Below, piece by piece: positions 6,581 through 11,085 of a stretch of DNA of 11,085 nucleotides. The first letter of the stretch is position 1; every line of letters begins with the position of its first letter. Origin of the DNA: Bacteroidales bacterium (lineage in GTDB: Bacteria > Bacteroidota > Bacteroidia > Bacteroidales > UBA932); the NCBI GenBank assembly GCA_017429885.1, contig JAFROA010000177.1, positions 1-11,085 of the forward strand. The letters are read 5' to 3'. The position numbers were made by a program, and so were the translations under genes. The notes below the pieces were generated by a model that was given only the letters and a program-made list of their open reading frames with translations, did no database searches and had not been told where the DNA came from.

Positions 6581-7764
6581 CGAGACTAGCCGCAGATTAC
6601 ATCTATACTCTTGACCGTCCGGATCCTATCCGTAACGGTTTTGTTGAGTATTCCCCCGAGGGGGTTGTGACCGCTGTGGGAGTATGCGAGGATACTTCAA
6701 AGGAGGAGATATTCCTTGAGGGTGCGATTGTCCCTGGTTTCATCAACACCCACTGTCACGTCGAGCTGTCTTATATGTGGAAGCTTTTCCGCAAGGGAAC
6801 GGGTATGGCCGGATTCATTGACCAGATAAACGCTCTGCGCGACACCAAGCCCCTTCCGGAGAAGATAGCAGACATCCGCCATTGGATGGATGTCATGTGG
6901 GAGCGTGGGGTCTCCGCCATGGCTGACATCAGCAATTGCGACGATTCGTTCGAGATCAAGAGAGAGTCTCCGATGTACACCAGGACTTTCCTTGAGGTAT
7001 TCGGTACAGAGCCGGAGGATTGCGCATCGGTGATGGAAGGCGTGATGAGGCTTAAAGAGAAAGCAGATAAGATGGGCTTGGACGCAGCTCCCACTCCTCA
7101 TGCTTGTTACACCATGAGCCCTGATCTGCTCACCGCAGTCTCGGCGGAAGGTCTGAAATCAGGATTCCTTTCCTACCATTCCGAGGAGACGGAGGAGGAA
7201 GAGGATATGATCAAATACGGAAGGGGAGCCATGTGGGATAACCGAAAAGCCGCTGGTATGAGCGTTCCTCCGGTGACAGGCAAATCCTCTCTCCTGTATT
7301 TTATCGATATGCTTCAGAAAGCTCATCCCGCTCCCTTTGACGAGCATATCCTGCTTGTCCATGAGGTTTGTATGGACCAAGAGGGGATTGATGCTGTAAA
7401 GGCGGTGATGAGACATCCGTACATTGCTCTTTGTCCTTGCTCTAATTTGTTTATTCATAACGCTTTGCCTCCTGTTGACCTGATGCGCCGCAATGGCCTG
7501 AAGCTAACTGTAGGCACTGATTCCCTCTCAAGCAACGACGACTTGGACATTGTCAGGGAGCTTTATTGCCTTCAGGGAGCGTCCGAGGATTTGTCCTTGG
7601 GAGAACTGTTGACCTGGGCATGTGTGAATGGAGCGGAGTTTCTGGGGAAAGAGAAGACCCTCGGCACGATTGAGATCGGTAAATGTCCCGGGCTGGTGTT
7701 CATTGACAACCTCGGCGCTGATGGCCGTTTGACGGCTGGAAGTTGCTCATACAGATTGGTATAG
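6577..7764 (+). CDS. Zinc-dependent amidohydrolase (deaminase-like), substrate unknown
   Basis: This is a 395-residue metal-dependent hydrolase of the amidohydrolase superfamily, cytosolic with no signal peptide. The metal site can be traced: His59 and His61 (NTHCH), His201 in SYHSEETEEE with Glu204 as likely proton shuttle, His262 (LVHEV), and Asp315 in GTDSLSSN. This H-x-H, H-x-x-E, H, D arrangement is that of the deaminase/chlorohydrolase branch that acts on purine-like or triazine rings. The HVELSYM stretch after the H-x-H resembles S-adenosylhomocysteine and aminofutalosine deaminases. The substrate cannot be read from the sequence. The start ATG overlaps the DUF4296-type gene by 4 bases, and the radical SAM gene begins 4 bases after the stop. 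No futalosine-pathway genes (MqnE or MqnC type) are seen in the window, so I do not name it as such. Confidence 0.88.
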   Translation: MTRLAADYIYTLDRPDPIRNGFVEYSPEGVVTAVGVCEDTSKEEIFLEGAIVPGFINTHCHVELSYMWKLFRKGTGMAGFIDQINALRDTKPLPEKIADIRHWMDVMWERGVSAMADISNCDDSFEIKRESPMYTRTFLEVFGTEPEDCASVMEGVMRLKEKADKMGLDAAPTPHACYTMSPDLLTAVSAEGLKSGFLSYHSEETEEEEDMIKYGRGAMWDNRKAAGMSVPPVTGKSSLLYFIDMLQKAHPAPFDEHILLVHEVCMDQEGIDAVKAVMRHPYIALCPCSNLFIHNALPPVDLMRRNGLKLTVGTDSLSSNDDLDIVRELYCLQGASEDLSLGELLTWACVNGAEFLGKEKTLGTIEIGKCPGLVFIDNLGADGRLTAGSCSYRLV

Positions 7765-7768
7765 GCTT

Positions 7769-8524
7769 ATGATGCGAGAGGAGATAGTCTTTGGCCCCAT
7801 CCATTCCAGGAGATTAGGATCATCCTTAGGGATAAATCTTCTCCCTGAGAAAGGTAAGCTCTGCAATTTCGATTGCGTGTATTGCGAGTGCGGATGGAAC
7901 AAGGATGGGAGGAATGACAAGAAGATTCCGAGTGCCGTGAGGCTCAGGAAGGCATTGACCGCCAAATTGGAAGAGTGTTCCGCTAAAGGCATCGCCATAG
8001 ATTCAATCACTTTCTCTGGAGACGGGGAGCCGACTTTGAATCCTGCGTTCCCGGAGATTATCGACATCACTATCGAGTTGAGGGATAAGTATTTCCCTAA
8101 GGCGGTAGTCTCTGTGTTGACGAACGCGACTAGGATAGGTATCCCCAGCGTTTTCGAGGCTCTCAGGAAAGTGGACAATCCCATTTTGAAACTGGACGCT
8201 CCCACAGATGAGCTTGCTGCGAGGATTAACCAGCCTCAAGGGAATTATCATGTGGCTGATGTGGTTGAATCGATGCGAAAGTTCGAGGGAGATTTTGTCT
8301 TGCAGACTATGTTCCTCCGTTCAAGTGATTTTGATTCCTCTTCTCCGGAGGTTCTCCAGGGGTGGATGGATATAGTCAAGGACTTGAGGCCCAGAGAGGT
8401 TATGGTCTACACTTTGGACAGGGAGGCTCCGGCCGCCGGCTTGGAGAAGTTCACCGTGGAAGAGATGGAGTCTTTGACGAAACCGCTTGTCGACGCTGGA
8501 CTCAAGGTCCAGATCAGAGGCTGA
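7769..8524 (+). CDS. Radical SAM protein, COG0731-like Fe-S oxidoreductase
   Basis: This 251-residue radical SAM enzyme carries the CxxxCxxC cluster motif CNFDCVYC (Cys32, Cys36, Cys39), with a further cysteine at 41. The SGDGEPTLNPAF segment (83-94) is the Gly-Gly-Glu-like SAM-binding strand. The preceding FGPIHSRRLGSSLGINLLP (residues 8-26) is a hallmark of the COG0731 group, distantly related to the archaeal wyosine-tRNA enzyme Taw1. Bacterial members have no agreed function. Tandem ATG codons lie at 7769 and 7772; either may be used, with a one-residue difference. It is 4 bases after the amidohydrolase and 27 bases before deoC. The neighbours do not reveal a substrate. Length is typical, and the gene looks intact. 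Confidence 0.88.
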   Translation: MMREEIVFGPIHSRRLGSSLGINLLPEKGKLCNFDCVYCECGWNKDGRNDKKIPSAVRLRKALTAKLEECSAKGIAIDSITFSGDGEPTLNPAFPEIIDITIELRDKYFPKAVVSVLTNATRIGIPSVFEALRKVDNPILKLDAPTDELAARINQPQGNYHVADVVESMRKFEGDFVLQTMFLRSSDFDSSSPEVLQGWMDIVKDLRPREVMVYTLDREAPAAGLEKFTVEEMESLTKPLVDAGLKVQIRG

Positions 8525-8551
8525 GAATCAGTAATTTAAATCATAGATATA

Positions 8552-9445
8552 ATGGATTCGTTATTAAAGAAATATGGTTACGCTCCTAATGAGGAGGCAA
8601 TCGGTAAAAGGCTCGACGCTATCGCAGCCAATATCGACAATGTGACCACGCCTGAGATTTTGAGGCAATGCATGTCCATCATGGATCTCACTACCTTGCG
8701 TACCGAGGATACACCGGCTTCCGTGGCCAAGCTTGTCGGAAAGGTGAATTCCTTCAAGGAGGATTATCCTGAGTACCCTCTTCCTGCTTCTGTCTGCGTC
8801 TTCTCGAATCTCGCTTCTGTCGTCAAGGAGAACCTGTCTGATAACAGTGTCCATGTGACAGCTGTCTCAGGGTGTTTCCCTACCTCCCAGAGTTTCCTCG
8901 AGGTCAAGGTCAAGGAATGCGAGATGGCGGTAGAGGCTGGAGCTGATGAGATAGATATTGTATTGGCTCTCAATTCCTTCATGGCCGGCGATTTCGCCCA
9001 GGCCAGGGCGGAGATTAAAGCCATGAGAGAAGCGATCAACGCCACGGCTTCCAATTTGGGCAGGGAAGTGGTCTTGAAGGTGATTCTCGAGACCGGACTT
9101 CTCGTCACTCCTGAAAGGATTGCGGAGGCTTCTTTCCTCGCCATGGAGGAAGGTGCGGACTTCATCAAGACCTCTACCGGGAAAGTCAGCGTCAACGCCA
9201 CTCCTATGGCAGCCTTTGTCATGTGCGAGTGCATCAAGGCCTTCTATGCGAAGACAGGACGCAAAGTCGGCTTCAAGGCCGCTGGAGGAATATCCACCGC
9301 GAAAGACGCCGTTGGGTATTATTCCATAGTCAAGACCCTCCTCGGTACCGAGTGGCTGGATAAGAGCCTGTTCAGGTTCGGTGTCAGCCGCCTGGCCAAT
9401 TCGCTCATGTCAGCGATTGAAGGGAAAACAGTGGTCTATTTCTAG
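8552..9445 (+). CDS. deoC: Deoxyribose-phosphate aldolase
   Basis: DeoC cleaves 2-deoxyribose 5-phosphate to glyceraldehyde 3-phosphate and acetaldehyde, in deoxynucleoside salvage. Active-site features: GADEIDIV with Asp135; LKVILETGLL (175-184); FIKTSTGK with the Schiff-base Lys206; and GFKAAGGIS with Lys242, the second conserved lysine. The C-terminal FRFGVSRLANSL includes the phosphate-binding region. The 297-residue product is longer than the 259 of E. coli, mainly by an N-terminal helical stretch (about residues 1-40). The ATG at 8552 follows an AT-rich 27-base gap with no terminator, so read-through from the radical SAM gene is likely; no convincing promoter box is seen in the gap. Other deo genes (phosphorylase, phosphopentomutase) are not in the window. 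A strong terminator lies 48 bases after the stop. Confidence 0.97.
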   Translation: MDSLLKKYGYAPNEEAIGKRLDAIAANIDNVTTPEILRQCMSIMDLTTLRTEDTPASVAKLVGKVNSFKEDYPEYPLPASVCVFSNLASVVKENLSDNSVHVTAVSGCFPTSQSFLEVKVKECEMAVEAGADEIDIVLALNSFMAGDFAQARAEIKAMREAINATASNLGREVVLKVILETGLLVTPERIAEASFLAMEEGADFIKTSTGKVSVNATPMAAFVMCECIKAFYAKTGRKVGFKAAGGISTAKDAVGYYSIVKTLLGTEWLDKSLFRFGVSRLANSLMSAIEGKTVVYF

Positions 9446-9492
9446 TTTTTCACGTTTTTCCCGCTCTCTCACCAGAGTGAATAACGCATTCT

Positions 9493-9516
9493 AACGCCGC
9501 CTAGCGGCGTTTTTTT
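9493..9516 (+). terminator. Intrinsic terminator after deoC
   Basis: ACGCCGC (9494-9500) pairs perfectly with GCGGCGT (9504-9510) across a CTA loop. The stem can extend by one A-T pair (9493 with 9511), and T continues to 9516. A GC-rich seven-base stem with a T tract is a textbook Rho-independent terminator. It closes the ftsY-to-deoC gene run and separates it from the lipoprotein gene at 9590. Confidence 0.92.
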
Positions 9517-9520
9517 GTTT

Positions 9521-9549
9521 TATCCGTTGAATATTTCATCCAACGGATA
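9521..9549 (+). repeat. Perfect inverted repeat, possible operator
   Basis: TATCCGTTG (9521-9529) and CAACGGATA (9541-9549) are exact reverse complements separated by 11 bases. No T run follows the right arm, so it is not a second terminator. The centre at 9535 coincides with the expected -33 region of the predicted promoter at 9534-9565, which is where a dimeric regulator could bind. Centre-to-centre spacing of the half-sites is 20 bases, about two helical turns. Operator function is inference; the repeat itself is seen directly. Confidence 0.6.
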
Positions 9550-9565
9550 ACCTCCTGTACCTTTG
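9534..9565 (+). promoter_or_regulatory. Predicted Bacteroidota-type promoter for the metallopeptidase lipoprotein gene
   Basis: TACCTTTG (9558-9565) matches TAnnTTTG exactly. TTTC at 9534-9537 lies 20 bases upstream and matches the -33 TTTG box at three of four bases. Transcription would begin near 9570-9572, with a leader of about 20 bases to the ATG at 9590. The -33 box is inside the loop of the inverted repeat at 9521-9549, and the right arm falls between the two boxes. The position after a strong terminator supports the call. Confidence 0.6.
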
Positions 9566-9589
9566 CCTCCGTAACTAAACTTTTAAATT

Positions 9590-11085
9590 ATGAAATGGTT
9601 CTTTAGATTGTTGTTGCCCGCGCTGGTGCTGGCGTCGTGTGACAAAGAAGCGGGAACTCCAATTCCGGAGTCTCCCGAAAGCACAGGAGGAAAAGTTGAG
9701 GTCATATCTCATGGAGCCATGGAGCTTGGGCGGAAACTTGAAAATCCGTATTCCCGGGCCAATATGGCAAAAGCCCTCTCAAGAATCTATCCCACAAGGT
9801 CGGAGGCGGATGTCCCCGCGACCTCTCTCTATGTCAGGTTCCTTCCGAAGTCCGTGGAGGACTATGTCTTGTTGCAGGATCTTGGGGCCGAGTTGTTTGA
9901 CCATCCCCTCGACAGGGAGATCCTTGTGGATGGGGATTACTATCATGATCCCTCGATTCCGGAGGATGAGATGACTTGGCAGTATGCTGTTGTTCCCGCC
10001 GGTTTCCCTTTCCCGGACGGGATTGTGAAAGAGGTTCTCGAGGAATGTTATATCCCTGAGGAAGGTGTTGAGACAAGGGGACTTGAGGACGTTGATTGGG
10101 ATTCCGTCGAGGAATGCTCCTTCAGGTCCACGGGTAACGGAGACCTGCTCGAGGTCCAGACCAGGGCGAGAGCCAAGACCAAACCATCGGGAAAAATCAT
10201 GATCAAGGATGACAAACTCAAGAAAAGCGTCGGGGTGTCGGGAGTGAAGATGGTCGCGAATGTTTTCGTGAAGGTCTCCACAACCTACACTGACGCGCAA
10301 GGAAATTATTCCTTCTCCGCCAAGTTCTCTGCCAAGCCCAAGTACAGCCTCTGTTTCCAGAACAAGCTTGGCTTCACGATCGGAATGAACCTGGTCCTTG
10401 TTCCGGCATCTGTATCGACATTGGGAAAGGATGATCCCGACGGGATTGACGTGACGATCGACGGCAATTCTGACAAGACGCTTTTCCGGAGGTGCGTGGT
10501 GAATAATGCCGCATATGACTATTATCAGAAATGCTCATCCTCGGATGTGGCCGCCCCTCCAAGGAAACTCAGGTTCTGGATATTGAATAAGCTCAACTCC
10601 TCCAGTGCCTTGATGATGCATCATGGTGCCATTCTCGACAGCAAACTGGTCAGCAACTATTTGGAAGCCTATAAGATAGTGGTCCAGATGTTCTCACCGG
10701 ACATCACCATCGGTTCGAAGGATAAGAACGGCAAATATGAGGAGTTATACAGCACCACTACCCATGAGTTGGCGCACGCGTCCCACTTCACCAGCGTTCG
10801 TAGCGGTTACTGGAACATTTTCGCGACTTATATTCTTTCCTCGTACATCACGACTGGGGAGTGTTATGGGACAGGTAACGGCGAGAACGCCGGCTATTGC
10901 GAGGTGGCTGAGATGTGGGCATATTATCTTGAGAATATGCTTTATAAGGAGAGGTACGGAGTCAATCCGCAGCATGGCCGTTCCAACTGGTTCCATCCCG
11001 AGATCCTCACCGCTCTTGAGGAGGGAGGTGTGACAAGGGCCCAGATTTTCGCATCTTTGAAACCTTCTGTCACAAGCGCCGAGGC
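9590..11085 (+). CDS. Lipoprotein with HExxH zinc metallopeptidase motif (3' end outside window)
   Basis: The reading frame is open from ATG at 9590 to the window edge: 498 residues, with no stop. The N-terminus MKWFFRLLLPALVLASC is a signal peptide with lipobox LASC, cysteine 17. Residues about 75-160 form an uncharacterised region that includes PLDREILVDGDYYHDPSIPE. Residues about 214-262 look like a carboxypeptidase-regulatory-like beta sandwich (GVSGVKM...TYTDAQGNYSF). The catalytic part has THELAHASHF with zinc-ligand His392 and His396 and catalytic Glu393. Downstream, GYCEVAEMWAYYLE supplies a possible third ligand, Glu438 or Glu441, as in gluzincins. I infer a membrane-anchored, perhaps surface-exposed, peptidase; the substrate is unknown and I cannot name the family. 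It is probably its own transcript, with a promoter and dyad upstream. Transcription is separated from deoC by a terminator. Confidence 0.85.
   Translation, partial: MKWFFRLLLPALVLASCDKEAGTPIPESPESTGGKVEVISHGAMELGRKLENPYSRANMAKALSRIYPTRSEADVPATSLYVRFLPKSVEDYVLLQDLGAELFDHPLDREILVDGDYYHDPSIPEDEMTWQYAVVPAGFPFPDGIVKEVLEECYIPEEGVETRGLEDVDWDSVEECSFRSTGNGDLLEVQTRARAKTKPSGKIMIKDDKLKKSVGVSGVKMVANVFVKVSTTYTDAQGNYSFSAKFSAKPKYSLCFQNKLGFTIGMNLVLVPASVSTLGKDDPDGIDVTIDGNSDKTLFRRCVVNNAAYDYYQKCSSSDVAAPPRKLRFWILNKLNSSSALMMHHGAILDSKLVSNYLEAYKIVVQMFSPDITIGSKDKNGKYEELYSTTTHELAHASHFTSVRSGYWNIFATYILSSYITTGECYGTGNGENAGYCEVAEMWAYYLENMLYKERYGVNPQHGRSNWFHPEILTALEEGGVTRAQIFASLKPSVTSAE

Noticed and set aside
6577..8524. 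Amidohydrolase plus radical SAM protein as a futalosine menaquinone pathway
   Set aside because: The radical SAM protein carries the COG0731 signature rather than MqnE or MqnC features, and no other pathway gene is present.
8764..9237. Antisense reading frame of 157 codons inside deoC
   Set aside because: It overlaps active-site coding sequence for DeoC, and its composition reads as a mirror of the real gene.
9521..9549. Inverted repeat as a second terminator after deoC
   Set aside because: No T run follows the right arm, and a strong terminator already lies just upstream at 9493-9516.
9639..9974. Alternative + strand frame at the start of the last gene
   Set aside because: The overlapping frame from 9590 has a lipobox, domain features, and a peptidase motif and stays open to the window edge, while this one has none.

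Overview
The window looks like a chromosomal housekeeping segment from a Bacteroidota genome, most likely order Bacteroidales. The evidence is the block rpmB-rpmG-DUF4295-ftsY, a small-protein arrangement typical of that phylum; promoter-like boxes of the Bacteroidota type (TTTG / TAnnTTTG) instead of sigma70 boxes; start codons without strong Shine-Dalgarno sequences but with A-rich leaders; a long LepB; and a DUF4296-type lipoprotein. Genus cannot be fixed from the sequence. All convincing genes are on the + strand, packed head to tail. There are no RNA genes, insertion sequences, CRISPR arrays, or gene-free stretches over 300 bases.

Layout. (1) 9-1715: rplT (ribosomal protein L20), followed 15 bases later by lepB (signal peptidase I). 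(2) 1732-2473: a candidate promoter, then rpmB (L28), rpmG (L33), a 52-residue basic DUF4295 protein, and a strong intrinsic terminator at 2443-2473. (3) 2492-8524: a perfect TAnnTTTG box, then ftsY (SRP receptor), pheT (Phe-tRNA synthetase beta chain), a DUF4296-type lipoprotein, an amidohydrolase, and a radical SAM protein. Gaps are a few bases or a 4-base overlap, so this is probably one operon. (4) 8552-9516: deoC (deoxyribose-phosphate aldolase), 27 bases downstream and ending at a second intrinsic terminator. (5) 9521-11085: a separately transcribed unit with a perfect 9-base dyad around the predicted -33 position, a TACCTTTG box, and a lipoprotein with a HELAH zinc-metallopeptidase motif that runs off the window.

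How the genes work together. Most serve translation and protein export: three ribosomal proteins, the DUF4295 protein in the ribosomal cluster, a tRNA synthetase subunit, the SRP receptor that brings nascent membrane proteins to the membrane, and the peptidase that removes signal peptides. The lipoprotein-amidohydrolase-radical SAM trio behind pheT has no obvious common pathway. The last gene is accessory, predicted to be a membrane-anchored and possibly surface-exposed peptidase.

I found no clear previously undescribed multi-gene system. The best leads are the dyad-controlled metallopeptidase lipoprotein, the tightly coupled uncharacterised trio, and the DUF4295 protein.
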